Counted from the first letter of the stretch, positions 1 to 9,051 are shown. The stretch: 44,569 nucleotides of DNA from Kiritimatiellia bacterium (GCA_904502135.1 CAJGDE010000003.1:1-44569), one strand, 5' to 3'. Numbers and translations are program-made. The notes: generated by a model from the letters alone, not told the origin.

Positions 1-158
1 GCTCCCGAGAGCAGGACAATCCGCACATCGGATCTGGCGCAAATATTATCGGCTATAGCGCCAAGGCGTTTTCTCTGACGCGCTTCCGCTACGCGAATAA
101 CCTCATCTATAGAACCGTCAACGGCTGCGTTATTAAGAGAAACCAATGTTATTTCCAT
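1..158 (-). CDS. Nucleoside (uridine-type) kinase, N-terminal fragment
   Basis: Only the first 52 codons lie in the window; the gene runs off the left edge. The reading frame starts at an ATG at 158, 6 bp after the nadK stop. The segment RKRLGAIADNICARSDVRIV followed by LLSG matches the stretch just before the P-loop in the Udk/PRK-like nucleoside kinases (family pattern: IAeqI..r.dvRlVLiaGPSSSGKTT). The P-loop itself would lie just beyond the edge. Known members phosphorylate uridine or related nucleosides, and many carry a ThrRS-like domain in front, which is absent here. Family assignment rests on this short stretch. Confidence 0.5.
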   Translation of the reverse strand, partial: MEITLVSLNNAAVDGSIDEVIRVAEARQRKRLGAIADNICARSDVRIVLLSG

Positions 159-164
159 AATTCA

Positions 165-989
165 TTACCCTTCTTGTGAAGGTGAACGATCGATAGTCGT
201 GCCAGACCACCCGAGTTTTCTTGCAAGCACATCATAAGGGTCATACCCTTCAAGTTCAATCATTTTAAAAACACGCAATGACTTGACGATTTCGATAGAC
301 TGAGCGCCATCAAGCATAAAAACGCTCTCACCGTCAACATATACGCCAAGCTTATCGGCCGCTCCATCGGCGCGTGGACGGGAAGTTACCCTAAAAACGA
401 CACCGTCAGAAACGACCATAGGGCGAATCCCGAGCGCGTGGGAATTCATGGGAGTTACGACGAAACTCGGAGAGCCCGGCATAACGACAGGTCCGCCGGC
501 CGAAAGCGAATAGGCCGTAGACCCTGTGGGCGTGGCGATGACAAGACCGTCAGCCATATAGCGCGCGGCAAGGCGCGAATCGATCTCCAAATCAAGAACG
601 GCTGCGTGCCCGGACATTTCACGCATGATAACGATATCGTTAAGAGCTATCGCGCGCTCTTTTCCATCAGAGTCTAAAAGCGCCAAAAGACTGCGGTCGG
701 CGACCTTGTACAAACCTTTTGAAAATCTCTCTAACGCTATCTTAAAATCCTTCGACTCGACACTTGAGAGATATCCAAGTCCGCCGAGATTAAAACCCAA
801 GACCGGCACGCCGGGCAGATCTCGAACGGCCCTGAGAATAGTGCCGTCACCTCCGAGAGTGATTATCGCCTCGGCCAAGGCCGCCTCGCAAGGCTCAAGA
901 CCGAGACTTTTTGCGAAATCAACAAGCTCATCACGGGCGCTTAAAGCCGCGCCTTTCGTCGTATTGGCGTAGAAATGGATTTTTTTCAT
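165..989 (-). CDS. nadK: NAD kinase
   Basis: Phosphorylates NAD+ to NADP+ in the cytoplasm. The 274-residue protein has the family's GGDGT motif at residues 46-50, the ND pair (ALNDIVI) near 117, and the signature TPTGSTAYSLSAGGP at about 153-167, all in the order expected for bacterial NadK. Length is near the usual 270-300. The start ATG overlaps the panB stop in an ATGA, so translation is probably coupled to panB; both make or modify cofactors. The next gene starts 6 bp after the nadK stop. High certainty. Confidence 0.96.
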   Translation of the reverse strand: MKKIHFYANTTKGAALSARDELVDFAKSLGLEPCEAALAEAIITLGGDGTILRAVRDLPGVPVLGFNLGGLGYLSSVESKDFKIALERFSKGLYKVADRSLLALLDSDGKERAIALNDIVIMREMSGHAAVLDLEIDSRLAARYMADGLVIATPTGSTAYSLSAGGPVVMPGSPSFVVTPMNSHALGIRPMVVSDGVVFRVTSRPRADGAADKLGVYVDGESVFMLDGAQSIEIVKSLRVFKMIELEGYDPYDVLARKLGWSGTTIDRSPSQEG

Positions 990-1768
990 TTGGCAGGCGG
1001 GAAAACCCCGCTTTTCACTTCTTCAACATACGAGGAAAAAGCTCCCCTGACGACATTTGCAAGATCGGCGTATTTTCTGACAAACGAAGGAACTTTTTCG
1101 TTCAACCCAAGAAGATCATGCATAACAAGCCATTGACCATCACACACGGGACCTGCGCCGATGCCGATGGTCGGAATCTTTAAAGAAGCAGTTATGCTCG
1201 CGGCAAGCTCGGAAGGAATACACTCAAGCGTCACAGCGAACGCGCCTGCTTTTTCAACAGCCTTTGCATCTTCAAAAACCTTTGCGGCATCTTCGCGCGT
1301 TTTCCCCTGCCGCTTAAATCCGCCGTACCCGTTAACGCTCTGCGGCATCATCCCAACATGAGCTACCACAGGAATGCCCGATTGAGTCATTCGCGATATA
1401 AGAGATAAGATTCGCTCTGTCGCGCCTTCAAGCTTAACGGCATCAGCGCCTCTTTTAAGACAAGAAACGGCATTTTTCATCGCCTCGTCATCACCACACT
1501 GATACGAGCCGAATGGAAGGTCGGCGACTACCAAGGCATCTTTAACGGCGCGTGCCACAGCGGCTGTCGCCGACAACGTCTCTGTCATTTCCACCGGCAA
1601 AGTCGTCTCATAACCGAGAGTCGTCATCCCCATAGAATCTCCGACTAAAATGATCGGCACTCCTGCGGAATCGGCAAGAGAAGCAAAAGCGGCATCATAA
1701 GCTGTGCAGCAGCCGAGTTTTTCGACTCCCTTTGCAGCTTTAACGGCGACCACATTCCATTTTTTCAT
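986..1768 (-). CDS. panB: 3-methyl-2-oxobutanoate hydroxymethyltransferase (ketopantoate synthesis)
   Basis: Transfers a hydroxymethyl group from methylene-tetrahydrofolate to 2-oxoisovalerate, the first committed step of pantothenate/CoA synthesis. Family signatures are present: AYDAAFASLADSAG and LVGDSMGMTTLGY near the N-terminus, VADLPFGSYQ, KLEGA, VAHVGMMPQSVNGYGG, the catalytic-Glu region LECIPSELA, and GIGAGPVCDGQWLVMHD. A longer TTG-initiated frame starts at 1780, but the ATG at 1768 has a GGAGAG ribosome site 6 bp upstream, giving 260 residues, the normal length. Its stop overlaps the nadK start. coaC in the same window acts later in the same pathway. Confidence 0.96.
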   Translation of the reverse strand: MKKWNVVAVKAAKGVEKLGCCTAYDAAFASLADSAGVPIILVGDSMGMTTLGYETTLPVEMTETLSATAAVARAVKDALVVADLPFGSYQCGDDEAMKNAVSCLKRGADAVKLEGATERILSLISRMTQSGIPVVAHVGMMPQSVNGYGGFKRQGKTREDAAKVFEDAKAVEKAGAFAVTLECIPSELAASITASLKIPTIGIGAGPVCDGQWLVMHDLLGLNEKVPSFVRKYADLANVVRGAFSSYVEEVKSGVFPPAK

Positions 1769-1790
1769 CTGTCTCTCCAATGATAAATTG

Positions 1791-3629
1791 TTATTTCATA
1801 AGACCTTGCTGGCGCAGGAGAGATTCTATCTCCGGGTCGCGAGCGCGAAAAAGTCTAAATACCTCAAGCGCCGATTTTGAACCTCCAAGCGAAAGAATCG
1901 TCTCTCTATAGCGCCGGCCGAGTTCCTTAACCGCGATCGTCCCCTGCGGGATTATCTCTTCAAACGCGCCGTAACAGTCTGCCGACATGACCTCGGCCCA
2001 CTTGTACGAATAATACCCGGCAGAATATCCACCGGCGAAAATATGTGAAAACGCGTTGAGAAAACGATCCTCGGGAATAAGCGGCAGACCGAAATGCCCG
2101 AAGACTTCGTTTTTAAGCTCGTTTGGCTCTATCTCCAGCTTTCCTGAATGCAAAATTAAATCGGTCTTTGCAAAAGCAAGCTGTCTGCGGCACTGACTTG
2201 CCGCGCGGAAGTTCTTAGCCGAGCGCACCTTCTCTTTAAGTTCTGAAGGAATCTCAATTCCGGTCATTTCATTAAGACACCAATTCTCCATGAACTGACT
2301 CGCCACTTCAACGGCATCCCACTCGACAAGGTTGATTCCCGCGGCATCTTCTTCAGTAACACGCGTCAGCATGCACTGAAGAGCGTGCCCAAACTCGTGA
2401 AAGAGCGTCTCTACCTCGCGAAACGGCATGAACACCTTTGCGTTTTCATCGCGCTCAGGAAGATTCATCACGATAAGCGCGAGAGGCTTTTCGCCCTTTC
2501 TCACCGAAAGGTTGGAAAATTCGTTCATCCACGCGCCGCCTGACTTGAGATTGACACGGACAAATGGGTCGAAATAAAACTCTGCGATGACGCGGCCTTC
2601 TTCCTTTACACGGAAAAATCTTACATCATCATGCCAAACGGGCGGCTTTTCATCGGGAGAAACTTCGTCGACATCAACCCCAAAGAGAGTTTTGGTTAGC
2701 CTAAATAGGCCTGCCAAAGTAGTCTCAAGTTCAAAATATTTCTTTAACTCTTCTTCGCTGTAATCGTATTTCGCTTCTCTCAAACGCTCAGCCGCATAAG
2801 CGCGATCCCATGGCTCAAGCTCGTCTTTTGAAAATTCCGCAAGCTCTTTTTCTTCCGTTTTAGCCGCCTTAGCCGTAGCCGCATCAAGTTTATCGATCAT
2901 CGCAAACGCGGCGGACGGCACTCCTGCAGATTTCGTCGCAAGAGACTTTTCAGCGTAGTTGCAAAACCCAAGCATCTTCGCCTCTTCATCCCTGAGGCGC
3001 AACATTTCATCTATGCGCTCAGAGTTTGACGGCGCGCGCGTCGAACGCAAACGGTAAAGCCTTTCTCTCTTGCTGCGATCGGGATCGTTCTTCATCACTT
3101 CCGGGAAAACGGCGTCGCTTATCTCGGCGGGAGTCGAATCGATGACGGCGTTTCTGAAATCAGAGCCTAACTGTGCAAGACGCTCGGCGATGGCGTTGAA
3201 ACGTTCTTTCTTTTCCCCCTCAAGCGAAACACCTGAAAGTTCGGCACTCTGAACCATCTTCTCTAAAATCCGGCGTCTGACGGGATCATTGGCAGCGTTA
3301 GACTCAAGGAGTTTTTTCGCCGAAAGGTAGAGTTTTTGAGACTGCCCCACACGCAAAGAAAAAGCTACGATTTCACCCTGATATTTCTCTTGAACTTCTC
3401 GCCACTCTTTTGAATTCATTACCGAAAGCAAATGCGAAAGAGCCCCCCACATCCGATAAAGTTTATAAGTGGCATCATTAAGAGCGTATACAAGGTCTTC
3501 GTATGATGAGATTTCGCTATTTTCAATCGTATCCAAAGCTTGAGAGGCTTCAGCGATGAACCTAGGCATCTCAGATTCAACGTATGAAGGCGTAAACGCC
3601 TTCCAATCAATATAGCGATTTGAAACCAT
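1791..3629 (-). CDS. M3-family zinc oligopeptidase (PrlC/Dcp-like)
   Basis: Cytoplasmic metallopeptidase that degrades short peptides. The zinc site HEFGH is at residues 411-415 (in TLFHEFGHALQCML), with the third ligand Glu about 30 residues on, in EWDAVEVASQFMENW. Both arrangements are typical of the M3A group (oligopeptidase A, dipeptidyl carboxypeptidase, thimet-type). The frame is open from 3758, but the ATG at 3629 has a GGAGAAAA site just upstream and gives a normal-looking N-terminus with no signal peptide (612 residues, a little shorter than the usual 680). It overlaps the end of the small upstream gene by 23 bp. Exact subfamily is not certain. Confidence 0.9.
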   Translation of the reverse strand: MVSNRYIDWKAFTPSYVESEMPRFIAEASQALDTIENSEISSYEDLVYALNDATYKLYRMWGALSHLLSVMNSKEWREVQEKYQGEIVAFSLRVGQSQKLYLSAKKLLESNAANDPVRRRILEKMVQSAELSGVSLEGEKKERFNAIAERLAQLGSDFRNAVIDSTPAEISDAVFPEVMKNDPDRSKRERLYRLRSTRAPSNSERIDEMLRLRDEEAKMLGFCNYAEKSLATKSAGVPSAAFAMIDKLDAATAKAAKTEEKELAEFSKDELEPWDRAYAAERLREAKYDYSEEELKKYFELETTLAGLFRLTKTLFGVDVDEVSPDEKPPVWHDDVRFFRVKEEGRVIAEFYFDPFVRVNLKSGGAWMNEFSNLSVRKGEKPLALIVMNLPERDENAKVFMPFREVETLFHEFGHALQCMLTRVTEEDAAGINLVEWDAVEVASQFMENWCLNEMTGIEIPSELKEKVRSAKNFRAASQCRRQLAFAKTDLILHSGKLEIEPNELKNEVFGHFGLPLIPEDRFLNAFSHIFAGGYSAGYYSYKWAEVMSADCYGAFEEIIPQGTIAVKELGRRYRETILSLGGSKSALEVFRLFRARDPEIESLLRQQGLMK

Positions 3630-3828
3630 TGTTTTCTCCAGCGTCATTGGACTGTTCTTGTATCTTCGCCCATTTAGGAATCCTGCCACCGCCAAAAGCC
3701 TGACGCATAAAACGCTCTGAAGTGTTAAAAGAAACTTGGCGTCTTGATGGCGCATCAAGCCCGTACTTCTTCAATACCGCTCGTTTTTTTGGAATAGATA
3801 TAAGTAACTCATTCCAGGTTATGCGCAT
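3607..3828 (-). CDS. Small protein paired with nucleotidyltransferase
   Basis: A 73-residue basic protein of no family I recognise. Support for it being real: a textbook AAGGAGGAG ribosome site 8 bp before its ATG, a 10-bp overlap with the nucleotidyltransferase upstream, and a 23-bp overlap with the peptidase downstream, so the three genes are packed head to tail. The N-terminal half (ITWNELLISIPKKRAVLKKYGL) is predicted helical and amphipathic. The pairing of a DUF6036-like nucleotidyltransferase with a small protein resembles two-gene toxin-antitoxin or regulatory modules, but that role is inference only. Confidence 0.6.
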   Translation of the reverse strand: MRITWNELLISIPKKRAVLKKYGLDAPSRRQVSFNTSERFMRQAFGGGRIPKWAKIQEQSNDAGENNGFKSLY

Positions 3829-4406
3829 ACAGACAACTCCTCCTTCATCCTACGAAGTTCATCTGACACCCGGAAATCCGGCAGCGCTGCCAATCGCTCA
3901 GCCTCCTGCCAATCAAAATTCTCGTCATTAAGGGCTGCCGCCATCATCTGCCTCGCCGAAGCGGAGCATTCTTCGCTGTCAAGCGAATAGAAAATTCGTT
4001 CGACCAATGCCAATTCCGGCGGAATCATCGCTACTTCGCCGTATGGAGTTTCCACCACAGAAAAATCTTTATATGTCTCTGTTTCCACAATACCGAGCAT
4101 ATCGATAAATATTCCGCACACAAGCCAATTGCGCCCGACGCACTTACCGCCCAAAGGTTCAAGAATATCCTTGATAAGACGTAGAGACGGCCCTTTTAGC
4201 GAACGACGGCAAAAATCAATGTCGCCGCTCATATATCCGCCTGCCGTGTAAAACTCGACAGCACTTCCTCCGACAACAACAAGCGGAATACCGCGCTTTT
4301 TAAAAAGAGTGGTAACTATCCCGGCAAGCTTCATCGAGCGGAGAAAAAGATCCTCCGTTGATTCGATATCTGCTCGCACCGCAGCAAAGTCAACCGCGTC
4401 AATCAT
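3819..4406 (-). CDS. Nucleotidyltransferase-fold protein (DUF6036/AbiEii-like)
   Basis: A 195-residue protein with the minimal nucleotidyltransferase core: VVVGGSAVEFYTAGGYMSGD with GGS at 46-48 and the metal-binding D-x-D (DID) at 62-64. This motif order is seen in the DUF6036 and AbiEii-related families, many of which act in toxin-antitoxin or phage-exclusion pairs. The C-terminal part (from about 120) is helical and charged. Its ATG overlaps the gspD stop by ATGA and its end overlaps the 73-residue partner by 10 bp. It sits between secretion and peptidase genes, so it may be a passenger module. Substrate unknown. Confidence 0.75.
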   Translation of the reverse strand: MIDAVDFAAVRADIESTEDLFLRSMKLAGIVTTLFKKRGIPLVVVGGSAVEFYTAGGYMSGDIDFCRRSLKGPSLRLIKDILEPLGGKCVGRNWLVCGIFIDMLGIVETETYKDFSVVETPYGEVAMIPPELALVERIFYSLDSEECSASARQMMAAALNDENFDWQEAERLAALPDFRVSDELRRMKEELSVCA

Positions 4407-7066
4407 TTCGCCGTATCCTTCGCTTCTTGCGCCTTGGCTTTGTCAATTTCCTTCTCCGCCGCTTCAAGCTTCTCTTTCTTGATTTCTTCTACCAGCCTCT
4501 TTAGCCCCTCTTGGCTGTTCTTATCAAGCATCTTCTTTTCAAGCTCCTGCTGCTCTTCCTTTTCAAGTTCTTCCTTATGCATCTTAAGCCAGACTTTACG
4601 CTCTTCTTCGGAAAGTTCTTTGAGTTTCTTCGCGCGATTGAGCTTCTCCTGCTCTATCGCCTGACGAGTCTTTCTCTCGGCATCCTGCTTCTTCCACTCA
4701 TCCTTCAGGCGGCGCATCTGTTCTTTCTGAGATACGGGATCAGCCAAATCAGACGCGGACCAACCGCCGTCTTCCCAAGGAGTAGAATCGGAAAGCGTCT
4801 TCTTGCGGCGCAAAGCTTCCGCCTTAGCCGCCTCGGCATCGTCAAGAACATACGGCGTCATAAAAACCAGCAATTCAGAGCGCTGCTCATCCTGCTCTAC
4901 GCTACTGAACAACCATTTCCCGATATATGGTATGTCTTTGAGAATTGGAATACCGCCCTCATTCTCACTAGTTGTCTTAGTGGTAAGACCTCCAAGAATA
5001 ACCGACTGGCCATTTTCCAAGCTTATGTCTGCCGTCATCTTACGCGTCACAGAGACATCAATAGATTGAGGTTCATAAGAAGACCCTTTAGGCGTCAACA
5101 TATCTTGCTTTCCGCTCACCTGAGAATATTCTTCCTCGACATTTAGCATTACCGTTCCATTCGGATTGATTTTGGGCTCAATCTTTAATGTGATACCAAT
5201 ATCCTTTGCGGTATAGTTAGGCGACGGCAAACCGCTACCGGCGTAACTTGACGATACAGCAGACCAGCCTGTAAGAAATTGCCTTGATGAAGTAGCTTCA
5301 ATTGTCGCCTCTTTGTTGTCAACCGTCATAACGATGGGAGATGCGACATACTTAGTGCGACTATCGGTTTTGGACGCTTGAATCACTGCAGCAAGGTTAA
5401 GCTTATCGGATTTCATTAGATATTGCATCCCTTTACCAATGGGAGTTACCGTATTCGTCGCAGAACCCGCAAGACCGCTCATGACGAAATTACCAATCTG
5501 TGTAGTCCCTGCGCCACCACCTATCATCTGCCCATGATTCATAAATACATTCTTAGCAACATCGCCGCCCATCACCCAATCAATACCAGTTTTAAGATTA
5601 TCGCCAAGAGAAATTTCAATAATCACCGTCTCAATTAAGACCTGACTTAATTTAACATCCATCGACTCGATGATATTTTCAAGCACGGAAACAAGCTTCT
5701 TGTCTGTCATAACAACAAGGCCGTTAATGCGCTTATCGGCAAGTACTGTCGTATTATCCTTCGAAAGCTCTCCAGCCGACGCTTCACCCGTGCGCTGGTT
5801 GGCGGGCTTCTTCGCTGCAGGCGTGCGATTGTTGGTCAAATTCACAGCTCCACCCTGCTTGGCTGCGGCATTCTGATTCTTGTTTGAATCTTTTGAACTT
5901 GGGGCGTTTCCGATAAGGTCGTTAATCATATCGGAGACTTCTTCGGCATCGGCGTACTTGAGACGATAAACCTTAACGACAGTATCGGGAGTCGTTTCAA
6001 CATCAAGCTGTTCGATGACTTTATCGAAGAAATCCATGTTGGATTTCTGCGTTACGATAATAAGTTTATTTGACCTTTCGTCTGAAAGAATAAGAACCTT
6101 TCCGCGAATCATTCCCCTGTCGGCATCGCTTATTCCGACAACAAGAGATTCGTTGTTCGCCGGTGCCGCAGGCTGCGGCTGATTGCGCTGCAACAGAGTG
6201 CGCGGGGTGTTGGGAAATAATCTATTGTACTGCTGAGGTCTATTTTGAACCGCATTCTTCGCATTCTTATCCTGATCTTTCTGCGCATCTTCAACTATCG
6301 CGATAAGAGCGGCCTTAATATCATTAGCAGCCGCGTTCTTTATCTGCCTTACAAAGACATTCTCATTTACAGGGTTAGCGACATCTATCATCTTGACTAT
6401 TTCAAGCATTCTATTGATGTTCTGCTCGGTGTCTGTCGCGAGAATTGAATTTGTGCGCTCGAAAACGACGAGAATGCCGCTATTTGACTTAAAGCCCTCA
6501 AGAGCCTTTTGCGCATCTTCAGTCGAGATGTTCTTAAGAGGAATCATCATCGAGACGACTCTTTCGCGCTCTTTAAGTTTTGTGTCAGGGTCAAGTATAA
6601 GCGGAATACCTTTCTTTCGAAAGTCTTTCCTCGGAAGAGCGCGAATAAACTTTTCGCCGTAAGGCTCAAGGTGAACATCGTTCATCTCCAAGATAACCTC
6701 AATCGCCTCAATCTGCTCCTCTTTCGAAAGCTTCTGCCCCGTCTCGCTCTTAAGCGTGATCGTCGCCGACGGCGTCTGCGGGTCTTTCAGTATCGTCTTT
6801 CCGACCATGCGGCTGTAAGTTTCAAGAACGAGGTCTATCGGCGTCTGGTTGAAATTGAGATCTGATGTAAGCTCCTTATCCTCGTCCTGCTCGGGGCCGC
6901 TCGCGGGCAGAGTCGGGTTCACCGCCGCGCCGAGCGGACGATTCTGCCTACCACGCATCATGTCGCGGAAACCTCTGCGGCCTTCCGCCTGCTGGGCTGT
7001 AGCGCCGCCAGCGGCAAACATCGCCGCCATTAACAATGTAAAAATCGAAAAGGTTTTAATCTTCAT
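4403..7066 (-). CDS. gspD: Type II secretion system secretin GspD, with coiled-coil tail
   Basis: Outer-membrane channel of type II secretion. From the ATG at 7066 the protein is 887 residues with a signal peptide (MKIKTFSIFTLLMAAMF..., cleavage after GGATAQ or so), an N0 domain (about 65-145), N1-N3-like ring domains (about 170-470, including VKVYRLKYADAEEVSDMIND) with Asn/Gln-rich linkers, and the secretin barrel (about 475-755, with VPILKDIPYIGKW-type motif GIPILKDIPYIGKWLF). Residues about 765-887 form a highly charged Glu/Lys-rich extension predicted as coiled coil, which is unusual for GspD. An in-frame start at 7075 or further upstream is possible. The gene overlaps the GspM-like gene by 11 bp. 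Confidence 0.92.
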   Translation of the reverse strand: MKIKTFSIFTLLMAAMFAAGGATAQQAEGRRGFRDMMRGRQNRPLGAAVNPTLPASGPEQDEDKELTSDLNFNQTPIDLVLETYSRMVGKTILKDPQTPSATITLKSETGQKLSKEEQIEAIEVILEMNDVHLEPYGEKFIRALPRKDFRKKGIPLILDPDTKLKERERVVSMMIPLKNISTEDAQKALEGFKSNSGILVVFERTNSILATDTEQNINRMLEIVKMIDVANPVNENVFVRQIKNAAANDIKAALIAIVEDAQKDQDKNAKNAVQNRPQQYNRLFPNTPRTLLQRNQPQPAAPANNESLVVGISDADRGMIRGKVLILSDERSNKLIIVTQKSNMDFFDKVIEQLDVETTPDTVVKVYRLKYADAEEVSDMINDLIGNAPSSKDSNKNQNAAAKQGGAVNLTNNRTPAAKKPANQRTGEASAGELSKDNTTVLADKRINGLVVMTDKKLVSVLENIIESMDVKLSQVLIETVIIEISLGDNLKTGIDWVMGGDVAKNVFMNHGQMIGGGAGTTQIGNFVMSGLAGSATNTVTPIGKGMQYLMKSDKLNLAAVIQASKTDSRTKYVASPIVMTVDNKEATIEATSSRQFLTGWSAVSSSYAGSGLPSPNYTAKDIGITLKIEPKINPNGTVMLNVEEEYSQVSGKQDMLTPKGSSYEPQSIDVSVTRKMTADISLENGQSVILGGLTTKTTSENEGGIPILKDIPYIGKWLFSSVEQDEQRSELLVFMTPYVLDDAEAAKAEALRRKKTLSDSTPWEDGGWSASDLADPVSQKEQMRRLKDEWKKQDAERKTRQAIEQEKLNRAKKLKELSEEERKVWLKMHKEELEKEEQQELEKKMLDKNSQEGLKRLVEEIKKEKLEAAEKEIDKAKAQEAKDTAK

Positions 7067-7652
7067 CTTTAACATTACCTTTCTTATTAGAAGCCGCCTC
7101 TTGCGCATCGCGCATATACGCACATGTAATCAGCATATCTCCGCGTAAATACCCGGAAAACACTTTAGACTTGTTTATGGGACTTACTGAAATTTCTTTA
7201 ACAGCAAATATGCCGTTTCTGCCAGATTCCAGCTCGTGCATGAAAGTGACGATCGCCTCGAGACTGCCTTGAAAACCGCGTATGCTGATAGGCATTTCAT
7301 ATATATCGCCCTTGCATATCTCCTGTTCGTCGGTTCCTCGGTTCGCGATGGAAATGTTGCACTTTTCGGCGAGGTCGTCAATCTTTCTGCGCCAAGGCGT
7401 ATCGGTGCTCTCTACGGCGGTGAAAGACGGCATAGCGCTTTTCGCTTCTTCATACTTTTCTTCCCACTGATTGCGCTGGCGTATGCTGTTTTTCTCTCTA
7501 AGATAAGTTTTCTTCGCCTTTTCGTAGGCTTTGAAGGAACGCCTCCACTCACCCTGCTGACGGAAGAACCACAGCCCCGCGACGGCAAGATAAAGAAGGA
7601 CAACCACGAAAATGGCAAGTATGGCTTTTTCTTTCAAGGACATGGAGTTCAT
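7056..7652 (-). CDS. GspM/PilO-like inner-membrane assembly protein
   Basis: A 198-residue protein with one N-terminal membrane helix (AILAIFVVVLLYLAVAGLWF, about residues 10-29), a coiled-coil stretch (about 35-75), and a compact C-terminal domain (about 85-180). This is the architecture of GspM and PilO, the periplasmic partners of GspL/PilN that anchor the secretion machine. Sequence similarity to either is weak, so the call depends on position between a GspL-like gene and gspD. The ATG has an AGGAGG site 7 bp upstream and overlaps the previous stop by ATGA. Confidence 0.7.
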   Translation of the reverse strand: MNSMSLKEKAILAIFVVVLLYLAVAGLWFFRQQGEWRRSFKAYEKAKKTYLREKNSIRQRNQWEEKYEEAKSAMPSFTAVESTDTPWRRKIDDLAEKCNISIANRGTDEQEICKGDIYEMPISIRGFQGSLEAIVTFMHELESGRNGIFAVKEISVSPINKSKVFSGYLRGDMLITCAYMRDAQEAASNKKGNVKDED

Positions 7653-8923
7653 TCTTCCACCTCCTCATCTTTGTGGAACTTGCACTCAATGGTAAAAGAC
7701 TGCTCGCTCGTCTTCGCCGATCTGGATTTTAAATTCTTTAGCGACACCACCTTAAAAAGACGCTCCTCGCCATCCTCTGCCTCGATCATGATTTCTTCAA
7801 GCGCATCATGATAATCATACACATGCTTGCTGCTGTCTGCTACTGCCGATATGGTAAGAGAATCATCAAACTTATACACATATCGTTCAATGGTCACCCC
7901 TGACGACGGTAGTCTGTCGCTTACGGCTTTCATTACGGCAAGCGCCCCCGTCGAATGATCGCTGTACTTTGTCACGAGATCAACCTTAGCCATCATCTCC
8001 TTGACCTCTTGATATTGCGGGCGATGACGTCTGCACTTGTCTTTCTCGGATGAAGTTCTAAGGTCATAGAATATCGGCACGCCAAACAATACTCCAACAA
8101 GAAGAAAGAGAATACCTACAAAAAGCGACATCCACCGTGTAAATTTAATCTTGAACCTGGTCTCATTAAGAACATCGCGCCAGCTCTCCGGCAAAGCGTC
8201 GAGAGTACCTTCTTCAAGAGCTCTATCGGCGACACCTCTAAGAGCCGCTTCTTCATCGTCACGCACGACTTCCCTAAGTTCGGCAAAAGAACGCAACTCG
8301 GTGCAAAGCTCTTCGTGACCGTCAAAAGGTTGTGGGCTTTTCAGAAGAAGCACTTCGCCAAGAGTTCTTCCCCCCGCAAAATCTTCAGCCTCTATAAGAG
8401 CCAATATAATTTCTCTTCTCAGCGTGCTTCTTATATCTATACACCTGAGAGAAACTATCTGATCGCCATCAAGAACTATCAGCGTATATGATTCTATGCC
8501 TTGGACTACCAATAGTCGACGCGCTGTATCAGCGCCGTTAATGAAAATCTTCGGCCAAAGAAAACGCAATTCACCTAAAATCAATGCGTCTATTTTAACT
8601 ACGCTTAGCTTTGCTTCATCCAACGCCTCGCCGATATCATCAGCGGAACTCTCGGGAAGTGCAGCTGCGATTACAACCTTTGATTTCTCATCCTCGCGCA
8701 TTACCTCAATACCGACCGCGAGATCATCGTCTGGATAGGGACTTGCAGCCTTTAGAATTGGCGTTGCAAATTCAACCGGGTCGACATCCGCCGGAACCTT
8801 TAAAACCTTAACTACGAGACGGTTCAAAGGCAAAGCGAGAACTGCCTCGTTGCCGCTATTATTGGCAACGAGCGTATGAATTTTGCCCTCTTCATAAGCG
8901 GCAACTTTTATTTCTTTCGCCAT
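7649..8923 (-). CDS. GspL-like (PilM/PilN-type) secretion assembly protein
   Basis: A 424-residue bitopic protein. The N-terminal cytoplasmic part (1-255) has the divergent actin-like look of GspL/PilM (LPLNRLVVKVLKVPADVDPV, then an ALPESSADDI segment). A membrane helix (about 265-287, SLFVGILFLLVGVLFGVPIF) is followed by a periplasmic ferredoxin-like domain (about 300-420), as in GspL/PilN. It forms an operon with the GspM-like gene and gspD; no gspE, gspF or pseudopilin genes are in the window. Its promoter lies almost on top of its start codon, with no clear ribosome site. Confidence 0.75.
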   Translation of the reverse strand: MAKEIKVAAYEEGKIHTLVANNSGNEAVLALPLNRLVVKVLKVPADVDPVEFATPILKAASPYPDDDLAVGIEVMREDEKSKVVIAAALPESSADDIGEALDEAKLSVVKIDALILGELRFLWPKIFINGADTARRLLVVQGIESYTLIVLDGDQIVSLRCIDIRSTLRREIILALIEAEDFAGGRTLGEVLLLKSPQPFDGHEELCTELRSFAELREVVRDDEEAALRGVADRALEEGTLDALPESWRDVLNETRFKIKFTRWMSLFVGILFLLVGVLFGVPIFYDLRTSSEKDKCRRHRPQYQEVKEMMAKVDLVTKYSDHSTGALAVMKAVSDRLPSSGVTIERYVYKFDDSLTISAVADSSKHVYDYHDALEEIMIEAEDGEERLFKVVSLKNLKSRSAKTSEQSFTIECKFHKDEEVEE

Positions 8924-8932
8924 TGGTCCAAA

Positions 8933-8961
8933 ATTATACCAAAATTTTGAGATTTCGTGAA
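8933..8961 (-). promoter_or_regulatory. Promoter of the gspL-like operon (near-leaderless)
   Basis: On the minus strand: TTCACG (-35, 8956-8961), 17 bp, then TGG followed by a perfect TATAAT (-10, 8933-8938), i.e. an extended -10. The start ATG begins at 8923, so transcription starting 6-8 bp past the -10 leaves a leader of only a few bases. The region 8962-9051 shows nothing else I can name. Confidence 0.7.
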
Positions 8962-9051
8962 TTAGCCCGACAATACTCTACAGCAGTTGCACAGCCGACT
9001 CACCGCTTACAAGATAAGGCCTTGTGCGAAAGACAGAAGAAAGGATAACGA

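Noticed and set aside
4434..5146. Plus-strand open frames opposite gspD
   Set aside because: They mirror the Glu/Lys-rich tail of gspD (Ser/Phe/Leu-rich complement) and show no independent signal.
8962..9051. Terminator after the HAD gene
   Set aside because: Only a weak ACAAG/CTTGT pairing with no T-run on the minus strand.
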